DNA of 64,000 nt from an uncultured Algibacter sp. (GCA_947502405.1 CANMZT010000001.1:124001-188000), one strand, 5' to 3'; counted from the stretch's first letter, positions 26,589 to 35,414 are shown. The notes: generated from the sequence alone by a model not told the origin. Program-made: numbers and translations.

Positions 26589-27212
26589 TTATTCTCGTTT
26601 TGAGATTTCGTCTCGGATATGTGCGGCTTTTTCATAATCTTCATTAGCTACAGCTTCTTCAAGTAAGGTTTGAAGTTCTTCAAGAGTTTTTCCTTTAAAA
26701 TTTTCACGAGTTTCTGCAGGTTCTAACTCATTGGCAACCAATTCATCCATTAAAATGCTGTCTTGGTTCTCATCGTTTTCATCTTCTTTTTTCGGATTCA
26801 CCTTCAAGTAAATACCTGCTTTATCAAGAATGTTTTTATAAGTAAATATTGGTGCTTGAAAGCGTAATGCTAAAGCTATAGCATCACTTGTTCGTGCATC
26901 AATAATTTCTTCTATTTTATCACGTTCGCAAATTAAACTAGAATAAAAAACACCATCAACAAGTTTATGAATAATCACTTGTTTTACTACAATATCAAAT
27001 CGATCTGCAAAATTTTTAAATAAGTCGTGAGTTAATGGTCGTGGCGGGCTAATTTCCTTTTCTAAGGCAATAGCTATAGATTGAGCTTCAAAAGCACCAA
27101 TAACAATTGGAAGTTTTCGGTCGCCATCAACTTCATTTAAAATTAAGGCATAAGCGCCATTTTGGGTTTGGCTATAGGATATGCCTTTTATATTTAATCT
27201 TACTAAACTCAT
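26589..27212 (-). CDS. Bifunctional nuclease family protein with UVR motif
   Basis: A 207-residue protein. Residues about 1-140 are the BFN (DUF151) domain, with GDRKLPIVIGAFEAQSIAIAL and DARTSDAIALALRF. Residues about 170-207 are a UVR motif (LEELQTLLEEAVANEDYEKAAHIRDEI) as found in UvrB, UvrC and ClpC-type proteins. BFN proteins have reported nuclease activity in some organisms, but the role in Bacteroidota is not settled. It sits upstream of the nucleoside transporter gene. Confidence 0.9.
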   Translation of the reverse strand: MSLVRLNIKGISYSQTQNGAYALILNEVDGDRKLPIVIGAFEAQSIAIALEKEISPPRPLTHDLFKNFADRFDIVVKQVIIHKLVDGVFYSSLICERDKIEEIIDARTSDAIALALRFQAPIFTYKNILDKAGIYLKVNPKKEDENDENQDSILMDELVANELEPAETRENFKGKTLEELQTLLEEAVANEDYEKAAHIRDEISKRE

Positions 27213-27228
27213 AATTAAAAAAACGCAA

Positions 27229-27301
27229 AGAACTGCTTAAATTAGAACTTTACCAACTGCACAAGGCATATTTAAGTCAAAATGCTAATTTAAGCAGTTC
27301 T
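27229..27301 (-). terminator. Long-arm inverted repeat downstream of etfA
   Basis: Perfect 17-base arms AGAACTGCTTAAATTAG (27229-27245) and its complement (27285-27301) enclose 39 bases. Read on the minus strand it follows etfA and is followed by TTTGCGTTTTTTT, so it may act as a large terminator for etfBA, or be a structured processed RNA between etfA and the BFN gene. Confidence 0.6.
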
Positions 27302-27329
27302 GTAGTACTACACAATTTATAAATATAAA

Positions 27330-28289
27330 TTATTGTTGTGCTTTAAATGCTTTTAGTTTTTCGATAAGTTCTGGAACCACTTGAAAAGCGTCTCCAACAA
27401 CACCGTAGTCAGCAGCTTTAAAGAAAGGTGCTTCAGGATCTGTATTGATTACAACTTTTACTTTTGAAGCGTTAATTCCAGCTAAATGCTGAATAGCTCC
27501 TGAAATTCCGATGGCAATATATAAGTTTGATGCTACAGGTTTTCCTGTTTGCCCAACGTGTTCTCCGTGTGGTCTCCAACCTAAGTCTGAAACTGGTTTT
27601 GAACATGCAGTAGCTGCACCTAAAACATCAGCGAGTTCTTCTATCATGCCCCAATTTTCTGGACCTTTTAGCCCTCGACCTGCTGAAACCACAATTTCTG
27701 CATCAGCAATACTAACTTTATCTGTGGCTTTGTCAACAGATTCTACAGTTACGCCTAACTCTGGAATTGAAGGCGAAAAGTCTTCCGCGGAAGCGCTACC
27801 ACTTTGTTCAACTAAACCAAAAGCATTGTTTGAAACACCAATAACTTTTACATTGGTATTAATTTGAGTAGTTTCAAAAGCTTTATTTGTGAAAGCAGTA
27901 CGTTTTACTGTAAAAGGACTTGTATTTGATGGTGCCTCAACAACATTTGAAGCATAACCAGCATTTAAGCCAACGGCTAATATGGGTGCTAAATATTTAC
28001 TATCGGCAGTAGAACTAACTACTACCACCTGTGCACTTTCATTCTCAGCAGCTTGTTTAATTGCGGATGCATATGCATTTGCGTTAAAATTATCTAATTG
28101 AGAATTCGAAATGTTTAAAACTTTATCTACTCCATAATTACCTAATGCCGAAACATCGTTTACGTTAATAGCAACTGCTGTAACTGTAGTTCCTAATTGA
28201 TTGGCAACTGCTTTGGCATAAGAAGCTACTTCAAAAGCTGCTTTTTTAAAAGCACCTTGTTCTGATTCTGTATATACTAAAACTGACAT
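27330..28289 (-). CDS. etfA: Electron transfer flavoprotein subunit alpha
   Basis: ETF alpha binds FAD and passes electrons from acyl-CoA dehydrogenases to the quinone pool through ETF dehydrogenase. 319 residues; the C-terminal FAD motif is clear (VSAGRGLKGPENW, then DLGWRPHGEHVGQTGKPV and YIAIGISGAIQHLAG). It forms an operon with etfB (11-base gap), downstream of a perfect palindrome. Confidence 0.96.
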   Translation of the reverse strand: MSVLVYTESEQGAFKKAAFEVASYAKAVANQLGTTVTAVAINVNDVSALGNYGVDKVLNISNSQLDNFNANAYASAIKQAAENESAQVVVVSSTADSKYLAPILAVGLNAGYASNVVEAPSNTSPFTVKRTAFTNKAFETTQINTNVKVIGVSNNAFGLVEQSGSASAEDFSPSIPELGVTVESVDKATDKVSIADAEIVVSAGRGLKGPENWGMIEELADVLGAATACSKPVSDLGWRPHGEHVGQTGKPVASNLYIAIGISGAIQHLAGINASKVKVVINTDPEAPFFKAADYGVVGDAFQVVPELIEKLKAFKAQQ

Positions 28290-28300
28290 ATTTATCTATT

Positions 28301-29047
28301 TTAAATCACTTTAGCTTCGTTGTGAAGCAAGCTTACTAATTCATCTATATTATCTGGAGAAACTAATGTAACAGCACCTTTAGGAGCAGGTTTTTCAAAT
28401 GAAACCGAAGATGTTTCAGCACTCGCATCAACAGGTTCTACAACATTTAATGGTTTTTTTCGAGCCATCATAATACCTCTCATATTCGGGATGCGTAAGT
28501 CGCTTTCCTCAACCAAGCCTTTTTGCCCACCAATAACTAGCGGAAGTGATGTTGAAACAGTTTCTTTTCCTCCATCAATTTCTCTTGTGGCTTTAGCAGA
28601 ATTACCATCTACTTCTAATCCAATGCAATTGTTTACAAAGTTGGCATTTGTTAATGCAGCTACCATACCTGGTACCATACCGCCATTATAATCAATAGAT
28701 TCTCTACCAGCTATAATTAAATCATATCCACCGTTGCTAATTACGTTGGCTAGTTGTTTAGCTACTGAAAATCCATCTGTAGCTGGCGTATTTACCCTAA
28801 TAGCCTCATCAGCACCAATGGCTAAAGCTTTACGTAATGTTGGCTCTGTTTCTGCTCCACCAACGTTTACAACAGTAACCGAAGCGCCTTGTTTTTCTTT
28901 AAACCACATAGCACGAGTTAAACCAAACTCATCATTTGGATTTATAACAAATTGCACACCATTCGTATCAAATTTAGTGTTATTATCACTAAAATTAATC
29001 TTTGAAGTGGTGTCTGGTACGTGACTTATACACACTAATATTTTCAT
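28301..29047 (-). CDS. etfB: Electron transfer flavoprotein subunit beta
   Basis: The AMP-binding partner of EtfA. 248 residues with the start MKILVCISHVPDT, NPNDEFGLTRAMWFKE, the AGRESIDYNGGMVPGMVA signature and the conserved loop LRIPNMRGIMMARKKPL. First gene of the etfBA unit. Shows the normal length for bacterial beta subunits. Confidence 0.96.
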   Translation of the reverse strand: MKILVCISHVPDTTSKINFSDNNTKFDTNGVQFVINPNDEFGLTRAMWFKEKQGASVTVVNVGGAETEPTLRKALAIGADEAIRVNTPATDGFSVAKQLANVISNGGYDLIIAGRESIDYNGGMVPGMVAALTNANFVNNCIGLEVDGNSAKATREIDGGKETVSTSLPLVIGGQKGLVEESDLRIPNMRGIMMARKKPLNVVEPVDASAETSSVSFEKPAPKGAVTLVSPDNIDELVSLLHNEAKVI

Positions 29048-29112
29048 AATTTTTATGTATTAAAATGTCTTGTTTTTTTTCAGTTTACGAAGTTAAATAT
29101 TTTATTCTGAAT

Positions 29113-29136
29113 ATTTACTATGCATGCATAGTAAAT
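29113..29136. promoter_or_regulatory. 24-bp perfect palindrome upstream of etfBA (operator candidate)
   Basis: ATTTACTATGCA followed by its exact reverse complement, 66 bases before the etfB start in a 328-base divergent gap. Perfect symmetry of this length is typical for a dimeric repressor such as the TetR type. The rest of the gap (29048-29375) has no reading frame; the only other element is the pdhB -7 box. Confidence 0.65.
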
Positions 29137-29343
29137 TTAAAAAATTCTTTAATTTTAATGCTTTAGCACTGTTTAATGGTTGGCTGTAAAGTGTTTTTTT
29201 TATTTCAGGCCGTTTTTATTAAGAGTACAAATTATGAATGTTTTTCTGTGCATTTATGCATTTATTTGAAAATCGTTAAAATATAAGTGTAATTTTTACA
29301 TGATTAGAAATAACTTTTTATTAAAAGTGTTGCGAAATATTCC

Positions 29344-29351
29344 TATTTTTG
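29344..29351 (+). promoter_or_regulatory. pdhB promoter -7 box
   Basis: TATTTTTG is an exact TAnnTTTG match 24 bases before the pdhB ATG. No convincing -33 box at the usual distance. Confidence 0.45.
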
Positions 29352-29375
29352 CAATTCGATTTAAAATAAATTTTA

Positions 29376-30353
29376 ATGAAGACAATTCAATTTAGAGAAG
29401 CTATTTGTGAAGCTATGAGCGAGGAAATGCGCAGAGACGAAAGCGTATACTTAATGGGTGAAGAAGTAGCTGAATATAATGGTGCTTATAAAGCATCAAA
29501 AGGAATGTTAGATGAATTTGGCGCTAAACGTGTTATTGATACACCAATTGCTGAGCTTGGTTTTGCAGGTATAGCTATTGGTTCTACTATGACGGGTAAC
29601 AGACCGATTGTAGAGTATATGACATTCAACTTCTCATTAGTTGGGATTGATCAAATTATAAACAACGCTGCTAAAATCAGACAAATGTCTGGTGGGCAGT
29701 TTAAATGTCCAATTGTTTTTCGTGGACCTACGGCTTCTGCAGGTCAGTTAGGAGCAACACACTCCCAAGCATTCGAGAATTGGTTTGCTAATACTCCAGG
29801 TTTAAAAGTGATTGTGCCTTCAAACCCATATGATGCAAAAGGCTTATTAAAAGCTGCTATTCGTGATGATGACCCAGTTATTTTTATGGAAAGCGAGCAA
29901 ATGTATGGTGATAAAGGTGAAGTTCCTGAAGGTGAATATATTTTACCAATAGGCGTTGCAGACATTAAACGCGAAGGTACAGATGTAACTATTGTTTCTT
30001 TTGGAAAAATTATTAAAGAAGCCTACAAAGCCGCTGATGAATTAGAGAAAGAAGGTATATCTTGTGAAATTATAGATTTACGTACCGTTCGTCCAATGGA
30101 TAGAAAAGCCATTCTTGAGTCTGTTAAAAAAACAAACAGATTGGTGGTTTTAGAAGAAGCATGGCCATTTGGAAATGTTGCTACAGAAATTACTTATTTA
30201 GTGCAATCTGAAGCCTTTGATTACTTAGATGCTCCAGTTGTTAGAATTAATACTGCTGATACTCCAGCTCCATATTCACCAGTTTTATTAAAAGAATGGT
30301 TGCCTAATCATGAAGATGTGATTAAAGCAGTTAAAAAAGTAATGTATAAATAA
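29376..30353 (+). CDS. pdhB: Pyruvate dehydrogenase E1 component subunit beta
   Basis: The beta chain of alpha2beta2-type E1, which decarboxylates pyruvate with thiamine diphosphate. 325 residues; GEEVAEYNGAYKASKGML, PIAELGFAGIAIGS, the RGPTASAGQLGATHSQ loop, and VVLEEAWPFGNVATEI with PYSPVLLKEWLP at the end. The alpha subunit and E2 are not in the window, so the complex is encoded elsewhere. Has its own promoter and terminator. Confidence 0.95.
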   Translation: MKTIQFREAICEAMSEEMRRDESVYLMGEEVAEYNGAYKASKGMLDEFGAKRVIDTPIAELGFAGIAIGSTMTGNRPIVEYMTFNFSLVGIDQIINNAAKIRQMSGGQFKCPIVFRGPTASAGQLGATHSQAFENWFANTPGLKVIVPSNPYDAKGLLKAAIRDDDPVIFMESEQMYGDKGEVPEGEYILPIGVADIKREGTDVTIVSFGKIIKEAYKAADELEKEGISCEIIDLRTVRPMDRKAILESVKKTNRLVVLEEAWPFGNVATEITYLVQSEAFDYLDAPVVRINTADTPAPYSPVLLKEWLPNHEDVIKAVKKVMYK

Positions 30354-30375
30354 ATCGTATTGTTTTACGTTATAC

Positions 30376-30413
30376 AAACTTCATTAGCATGATTGTTGAT
30401 GAAGTTTTTTTTG
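30376..30413 (+). terminator. Terminator after pdhB
   Basis: Hairpin ACTTCAT (30378-30384) with ATGAAGT (30399-30405) followed by eight Ts. It ends just before the next start codon. Confidence 0.75.
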
Positions 30414-30417
30414 TATT

Positions 30418-32925
30418 ATGAATATAAGATTAATAATAGCCCTTTTCTTTTTAGGAATTTGCTCAGCATTCGCCCAAACCAAAATAAGTGGTTATGTGTT
30501 TGATGAATTCAATGAACCCGTTCCATTTGCGAATGTAATTTTTCAAGGTTCTACAGAAGGTACTATTACTAATGAAAACGGGAAGTTTTATTTGGAATCA
30601 GATGAAACTTGGAGTGGTATTACCGTATCTTTTATTGGTTACGAAACCTTAGTTATTCCAATAGATAAAAAAGTAAACTACAATTTAAAATTTATACTTA
30701 AAGAAGAAGCTGCTAAGTTAAACGAGGTTGTTATAGTCTCAGGAAAACAACCTAAGAAAAATAATCCTGCCATAGATTTACTTCGAAAAATTTGGGCAAA
30801 TAAACGTAGTAATGGTTTAAAGCAATTCAATCAATATCAGTATGATAAATATGAAAAAGTTGAATTTGATCTAAACACCATTGATAGTGCTTTGATAAAA
30901 AGTAAACTATTTAAAGGCATGGAGTTTGTTTTTGAAGAAGTGGATACCTCCAATGTTACAGGAAAAACATACTTGCCAATTTTTATTAACGAAGCTGTTT
31001 CTAAAGTGTACGGCGATAATGATATCAATAAAAAGAAAGAGGATTTATTAGGAAATAAAAATTCAGGGTTTAGTGATAATCAAGTGATTATTGATTTTGT
31101 TGACGATTTGTATTCAGACTTTAGTGTATATGATAATTACATGAAGTTTTTCGATAAGAGCTTTGTTAGTCCATTATCTAAAACAGGCATTAGCACTTAT
31201 AATTATGTGTTGTCAGATAGTGCTTTTGTTGATAATAAATGGTGTTATAATATCATTTATTATCCAAGACGTAAAAATGAATTGACTTTTAAAGGCGATT
31301 TTTGGGTTGCAGATACCACTTATGCGATTAAGGAAATTAATCTTCAAGCCTCAAAAAGTGCTAATATAAACTGGGTAAAAGAAATTTATATTGAGCAGGA
31401 GTTTGAAGTGTTAAATGACTCACTGTTTTTAGTGACTAGAGATTATATGTTGTCCGATTTTGCCTTTAATAAAAAAGAAAAGTCTAGAGGTGTTTATGGA
31501 AAACGTACCACATTATACAATAATTATAAATTCAATGTAAAAAAGGATGAGAAGTTCTACGAAACAGAAGTCTATAATTATGATAAAGATGTTTACGATA
31601 GAGATGATGAATTTTGGGCTAACAATCGTTTAGAGCAATTGAATAAAGACGAACAAGGCGTCTATAAAATGTTAGATACTCTTAAAACCGTAAAAAAGTT
31701 TAAGCGTTTATATAATCTAGGAAGTATTTTGGCTTCAGGTTACATTGAATTTAATTCGTTACCGTTAGATTATGGTCCCATTTTTTCAACCTTTGGATTT
31801 AATGAAGTTGAAGGTTTGCGTTTACGTACTGGCGGACGAACCTATTTTGGTAGAAATGACTTATGGCGTTTAGAAGGTTTTTTAGCTTACGGATTTAAAG
31901 ACGATAAATTTAAATACGGTATTTCTGGTAAGTGGCTCCTAGACAAAAAGAGTCGATTAATTATTTCTGGTGGTAATAGGCGTGATGTAGAGCAAATAGG
32001 CGCAAGTTTAACTACTAGCACTGATGTTTTAGGTAGAAGTTTAGCGTCTTCAGCAGTTGTTGGTACTGGTGCGAATGATAAATTAACCAGTATAAATTTA
32101 ACGAGTTTAGCCATTGAAGCAGAGCCTTGGCGCAATGTAATTTTTAGGTTAGGAGGAAACTACAGAACTTTAGAATCTGCATCACCAACATTTAGTTTGG
32201 ATTATAATACGCCTACCGGTATCGCCTCAGAAATTAAACAATTTGAAACTAGTTTATCGGCATCTTATTTTCCTGGACGAAAAATGACAGGTTTTGGTGT
32301 AGAACGAAAAATAGCTAATGATGATTTTGCACGCATATTTGCTCAAGTAACTCGAGGCGATAAAACTATTTTTAATAGCGATTTTGATTATACCAAGGTT
32401 CAACTTTCATACACGCAACCCTGGCAAATAGGTGCTTTTGGACGATTATATACTACATTTGAAGCTGGTAAAACTTTTGGAGAGGTGCCATTAGGTTTGT
32501 TAAGCGTCATTCCTGGGAATCAAACCTACTTTTCTATTTATAATACTTTTTCTCAACTCGATTTTTATGAGTTTGTGTCTGATACCTATGCATCATTTCA
32601 TTTTGAACATAATTTTAACGGACGTTTATTTTCTAGAATTCCATTTTTACGCAAGTTTAATCTTCGTGAAATTGTAAGTGTACGTGGTGTTTTAGCTGAT
32701 ATTTCAGCTGAAAATGTAGCTTTAAATAATGTTCCAAGTAATCCAAATAATCTTCAATTAGTAGCGCCTTCTCAAGAACCTTATTATGAGTATAGTTTAG
32801 GTATTGGAAATATCTTTAAAGTTCTAAGAATAGACTTTAATTTTAGAGGAAATTATAAAGATCGAGACGTATATCCAGATGCTCGAAAATTTGGTATTAC
32901 GGGTAGTTTCGGATTTTATTTTTAG
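30418..32925 (+). CDS. DUF5686 outer-membrane protein with carboxypeptidase-regulatory-like domain
   Basis: An 835-residue predicted outer-membrane protein. Signal peptide (1-19, AFAQ), a CarboxypepD_reg-like domain (about 22-108: KISGYVFDEFNEPVPFANV), a middle region with NPAIDLLRKIWANK (about 118) typical of DUF5686, and a C-terminal beta-barrel-like half with many alternating aromatic strands, ending FGITGSFGFYF. There is no plug domain, so this is not a TonB receptor. Function unknown; such proteins are common and conserved in Bacteroidota. Confidence 0.87.
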   Translation: MNIRLIIALFFLGICSAFAQTKISGYVFDEFNEPVPFANVIFQGSTEGTITNENGKFYLESDETWSGITVSFIGYETLVIPIDKKVNYNLKFILKEEAAKLNEVVIVSGKQPKKNNPAIDLLRKIWANKRSNGLKQFNQYQYDKYEKVEFDLNTIDSALIKSKLFKGMEFVFEEVDTSNVTGKTYLPIFINEAVSKVYGDNDINKKKEDLLGNKNSGFSDNQVIIDFVDDLYSDFSVYDNYMKFFDKSFVSPLSKTGISTYNYVLSDSAFVDNKWCYNIIYYPRRKNELTFKGDFWVADTTYAIKEINLQASKSANINWVKEIYIEQEFEVLNDSLFLVTRDYMLSDFAFNKKEKSRGVYGKRTTLYNNYKFNVKKDEKFYETEVYNYDKDVYDRDDEFWANNRLEQLNKDEQGVYKMLDTLKTVKKFKRLYNLGSILASGYIEFNSLPLDYGPIFSTFGFNEVEGLRLRTGGRTYFGRNDLWRLEGFLAYGFKDDKFKYGISGKWLLDKKSRLIISGGNRRDVEQIGASLTTSTDVLGRSLASSAVVGTGANDKLTSINLTSLAIEAEPWRNVIFRLGGNYRTLESASPTFSLDYNTPTGIASEIKQFETSLSASYFPGRKMTGFGVERKIANDDFARIFAQVTRGDKTIFNSDFDYTKVQLSYTQPWQIGAFGRLYTTFEAGKTFGEVPLGLLSVIPGNQTYFSIYNTFSQLDFYEFVSDTYASFHFEHNFNGRLFSRIPFLRKFNLREIVSVRGVLADISAENVALNNVPSNPNNLQLVAPSQEPYYEYSLGIGNIFKVLRIDFNFRGNYKDRDVYPDARKFGITGSFGFYF

Positions 32926-33085
32926 AGGAGTTTTTAAACGGCTTGGGTTATGAGTAGTTGTATGGGTTAGCACTTAAATTTACAAGCAAACACTTAACTG
33001 AAAATGCGCATCCTAATAGCTATCGGGATTCAGAAGTGGATAAGAACAATTAATTTCTTATAACAATTGTTGTAAACAGTACTTT

Positions 33086-33289
33086 TTAAAGATCCTTTTT
33101 AGATTCGGTTTTATGTTTCCTTGTCAAAAGTAAAATTGTTCCAAAAATTAAGAATAAAATTACTTTACCTACTAAATATCCGTATCCATATTCTGTAAGT
33201 CGATTAAAGTCAGACACTATAATATTTATTATGTTTATTAATAGAATAATCGAAATTACCAATGAGATATAAAAAAGTATTTTTTTCAT
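33086..33289 (-). CDS. Small membrane protein, hypothetical
   Basis: A 67-residue protein with two hydrophobic helices (about 5-26 and 37-57) and a Lys-rich cytoplasmic tail. No family recognised. It lies downstream of the Bor-like gene but a strong hairpin separates them. Confidence 0.5.
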   Translation of the reverse strand: MKKILFYISLVISIILLINIINIIVSDFNRLTEYGYGYLVGKVILFLIFGTILLLTRKHKTESKKDL

Positions 33290-33297
33290 AAAATTTA

Positions 33298-33335
33298 GAA
33301 AAAGAGAGTTTGTTGTTTTTAAACAAACTCTCTTC
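33298..33335 (-). terminator. Terminator of the Bor-like gene
   Basis: Perfect 13-base arms AAGAGAGTTTGTT and AACAAACTCTCTT with a short loop, followed by a T run on the minus strand. It lies between the Bor-like gene and the small membrane protein gene. Confidence 0.85.
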
Positions 33336-33343
33336 GTTTGATG

Positions 33344-33640
33344 TTATTTGGTTACTGTCGTTGTAGTCGGCGAATAGATTCCAAAAGTTATAGCAGAAAC
33401 TAATCCATTTACAAAAGATTGTCTTGTATGAACTGTATAATTTTCAGCTCCATCAGCCATTTGTTTTGAGTCAGATACTCCAACAGGCGCAAGTCCATAA
33501 ATCACATAGTGATTCCATTTTGTTGTTTGGCTGTTTCCTTGAGCTCCTTTTCCAACTACACTTGTGTAAGAATAACAAGAAGTTAATAGAATTGATGCAG
33601 CAAATGCAACAGTAACCATTTTCATTGTTTTTTTAATCAT
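33344..33640 (-). CDS. Bor/Iss-like outer-membrane lipoprotein
   Basis: A 98-residue lipoprotein with a lipobox near residue 22 (LTSC). The second half, HYVIYGLAPVGVSDSKQMADGAENY followed by RQSFVNGLVSAITFGIYSP, matches the shape of lambda Bor and Iss: an HYF/YGL segment, GAENV-like turn and the QTFVNGLLGFITLGIYTP motif. Bor and Iss are surface lipoproteins linked to serum resistance in Escherichia coli; the role here is unknown. Confidence 0.75.
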   Translation of the reverse strand: MIKKTMKMVTVAFAASILLTSCYSYTSVVGKGAQGNSQTTKWNHYVIYGLAPVGVSDSKQMADGAENYTVHTRQSFVNGLVSAITFGIYSPTTTTVTK

Positions 33641-33803
33641 TTTTCAAAATTTAAAATTAATATTTATTTATAATACTCATTTTGAGTTCGTTCAGTCAGT
33701 ATTGTTTACAATGTTTTTAAGGGTATGCGTAGTTATTAATGACTTATATCCAACGCTAAACGAAGGTAGCCGAAAATTTTTACAAAATCAAGTTTTAAAA
33801 ATA

Positions 33804-33834
33804 AAAAAGACCACTTATAAGAGCGGTCTTTTTT
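33804..33834 (-). terminator. Terminator of metK
   Basis: Arms AAAAAAGACC and GGTCTTTTTT around ACTTATAAGAGC, 22 bases beyond the metK stop and readable on either strand. Confidence 0.8.
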
Positions 33835-33855
33835 AATATCACTAAGCCTTTATTT

Positions 33856-35109
33856 TTACAATCCAAAAGCTGTTTTAACTTTATCAACATAGTCTAATTT
33901 TTCCCATGTAAATAGCTCCACATCTAAGGTTTTAGTTTCGCCATTTGGCTGAGAAAAGGTTTTTGTAACAGTTCTGTTAGTACGCCCCATATGACCATAA
34001 GCAGCAGTTTCACTGTACATAGGTGAGCGTAATTTTAATCGTTCCTCAATAGCAAATGGTCGCATATCAAAAACTTCAGATACTTTTTCAGCAATTGCCC
34101 CATCACTAAGGTTAACTTTAGAAGTTCCGTAAGTATCAACAAAAATCCCCATAGGCTCAACAACACCAATAGCATAACTTACTTGTACTAAAATTTCATC
34201 TGCAATACCAGCAGCAACTAAATTTTTTGCAATATGGCGCGTTGCATAAGCAGCACTTCGGTCTACTTTACTTGGGTCTTTTCCAGAAAAAGCACCACCA
34301 CCATGCGCCCCTTTTCCGCCGTAGGTATCTACAATTATTTTTCGTCCTGTTAAACCAGTATCACTGTGAGGGCCTCCTATTACAAATTTCCCAGTTGGGT
34401 TAATATGGTATGTTATATCGTCATTAAATAATTTTTGAGCTGACTCAGGAAGCTTAGCAACCACTCTAGGAATTAAAATCTCAACAATATCCTTTCTAAT
34501 TTTTGCAAGCATCGTATCATCATCAGCAAAATCATCGTGTTGTGTAGAAACCACAATGGCATCAATACGTTGCGGAACATTGTCATCGCTGTATTCTATA
34601 GTAACCTGACTTTTAGAATCAGGTCTTAAGTAAAGAATATCTTTGTTTTCTCGTCGTAATGCTGCAAGTTCTATTAAAATTCTATGCGATAAATCTAAGG
34701 CTAAAGGCATAAAATTTTCAGTTTCATTAGTAGCGTAACCAAACATCATACCTTGGTCTCCAGCACCTTGTTCTTCTTTGTTGCCTCTATCAACGCCTTG
34801 ATTAATTTCTTCAGACTGCTCATGTATAGCAGATAGTACACCACAAGAATTACCATCAAACATATATTCACCTTTGGTATAGCCAATTTTATTGATAGTA
34901 TCTCTTGCTATTTTTTGCACATCTAAGTAGGTTTTAGACTTTACTTCACCAGCAAGAACAACCTGTCCGGTGGTTACTAAAGTTTCACAAGCCACTTTAG
35001 AATCTACATCAAAAGCCAAAAAATTATCAATTAATGCATCACTAATCTGATCAGCAACTTTGTCTGGATGTCCTTCAGAAACACTTTCCGAAGTAAATAA
35101 ATAAGCCAT
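33856..35109 (-). CDS. metK: S-adenosylmethionine synthetase
   Basis: Makes S-adenosylmethionine from methionine and ATP in the cytoplasm. 417 residues with [15 protein letters not shown] near residue 8, the [12 protein letters not shown] loop (about 117), [21 protein letters not shown] and the P-loop-like [19 protein letters not shown]. Slightly longer than the E. coli enzyme (384), as is usual in Bacteroidota. The gene sits behind a SAM-II riboswitch, so its product SAM should repress it. Confidence 0.97.
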   Translation of the reverse strand: MAYLFTSESVSEGHPDKVADQISDALIDNFLAFDVDSKVACETLVTTGQVVLAGEVKSKTYLDVQKIARDTINKIGYTKGEYMFDGNSCGVLSAIHEQSEEINQGVDRGNKEEQGAGDQGMMFGYATNETENFMPLALDLSHRILIELAALRRENKDILYLRPDSKSQVTIEYSDDNVPQRIDAIVVSTQHDDFADDDTMLAKIRKDIVEILIPRVVAKLPESAQKLFNDDITYHINPTGKFVIGGPHSDTGLTGRKIIVDTYGGKGAHGGGAFSGKDPSKVDRSAAYATRHIAKNLVAAGIADEILVQVSYAIGVVEPMGIFVDTYGTSKVNLSDGAIAEKVSEVFDMRPFAIEERLKLRSPMYSETAAYGHMGRTNRTVTKTFSQPNGETKTLDVELFTWEKLDYVDKVKTAFGL

Positions 35110-35128
35110 TTTTTTTGTTTTTCAGGGC

Positions 35129-35234
35129 AAGATTTGACGGTAACGTCGAAGGAGTTTTCACTGCCTTTAGCATTTTTATTTTATACTTTTTTGCTAAGTA
35201 TAAAGAGGTTGCAATCAGTCAAATCTTTCCTCTT
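35129..35234 (-). promoter_or_regulatory. SAM-II riboswitch controlling metK
   Basis: On the minus strand the aptamer reads from 35234 to 35161. Stem P1 is AAGAGG (35234-35229) with CCTCTT (35208-35203). Its loop has the SAM-II core GATTTGACTGATTGCAA, and a downstream ATGCTAAAGGCAG forms the pseudoknot (CTG with CAG, TGC with GCA). An extra hairpin ATACTT/AAGTAT (35201-35183) is inserted between the two parts. Downstream, GTCAAATCTT (35138-35129) is the exact complement of the core AAGATTTGAC, so an alternative fold near the start codon is possible. SAM-I was considered and does not fit. Confidence 0.88.
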
Positions 35235-35248
35235 ATTATTTGATTTGG

Positions 35249-35256
35249 CAAAAGTA
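35249..35256 (-). promoter_or_regulatory. metK promoter -7 box
   Basis: On the minus strand TACTTTTG, an exact TAnnTTTG. Transcription from about 35242 would start a few bases before stem P1 of the riboswitch, which supports both calls. The -33 box is weak (TATG). Confidence 0.5.
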
Positions 35257-35345
35257 AAAAAATAAAAGAATATGAACATAGATTTTTCTGTTTTTAAGTA
35301 ATAAGTTGGATAATTCATTTTTATTCAGAATATTTGTTTGAGTAA

Positions 35346-35414
35346 ATGAAAAAACAATTTTTAAATAGTATTTCTGTCATTGTCATTGTGATTATTTCAC
35401 AAGGAAAAGGGTAG
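35346..35414 (+). CDS. Ile/Val-rich leader peptide of the ilv operon
   Basis: A 22-codon open frame from ATG 35346 to TAG 35412: MKKQFLNS, then ISVIVIVII, then SQGKG. Codons 9-17 contain eight Ile or Val codons and one Ser. It lies 303 bases before ilvD and 28 bases before an intrinsic terminator. This is the layout of classic branched-chain attenuators: ribosomes stalled for lack of charged tRNA-Ile or tRNA-Val would alter folding downstream. AGGAA at 35402-35406, covered by a ribosome finishing the peptide, can pair with TTCCT (35447-35451) of the terminator. The peptide is too short to be a functional protein. Confidence 0.75.
   Translation: MKKQFLNSISVIVIVIISQGKG

Noticed and set aside
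27511-27867. Plus-strand 118-residue frame opposite etfA
   Set aside because: Composition rich in Ser, Ala and Pro from reversed codons; etfA on the other strand is unambiguous.
35161-35234. SAM-I riboswitch in front of metK
   Set aside because: The four-way junction and kink-turn of SAM-I are not present; the short P1 plus pseudoknot layout fits SAM-II.
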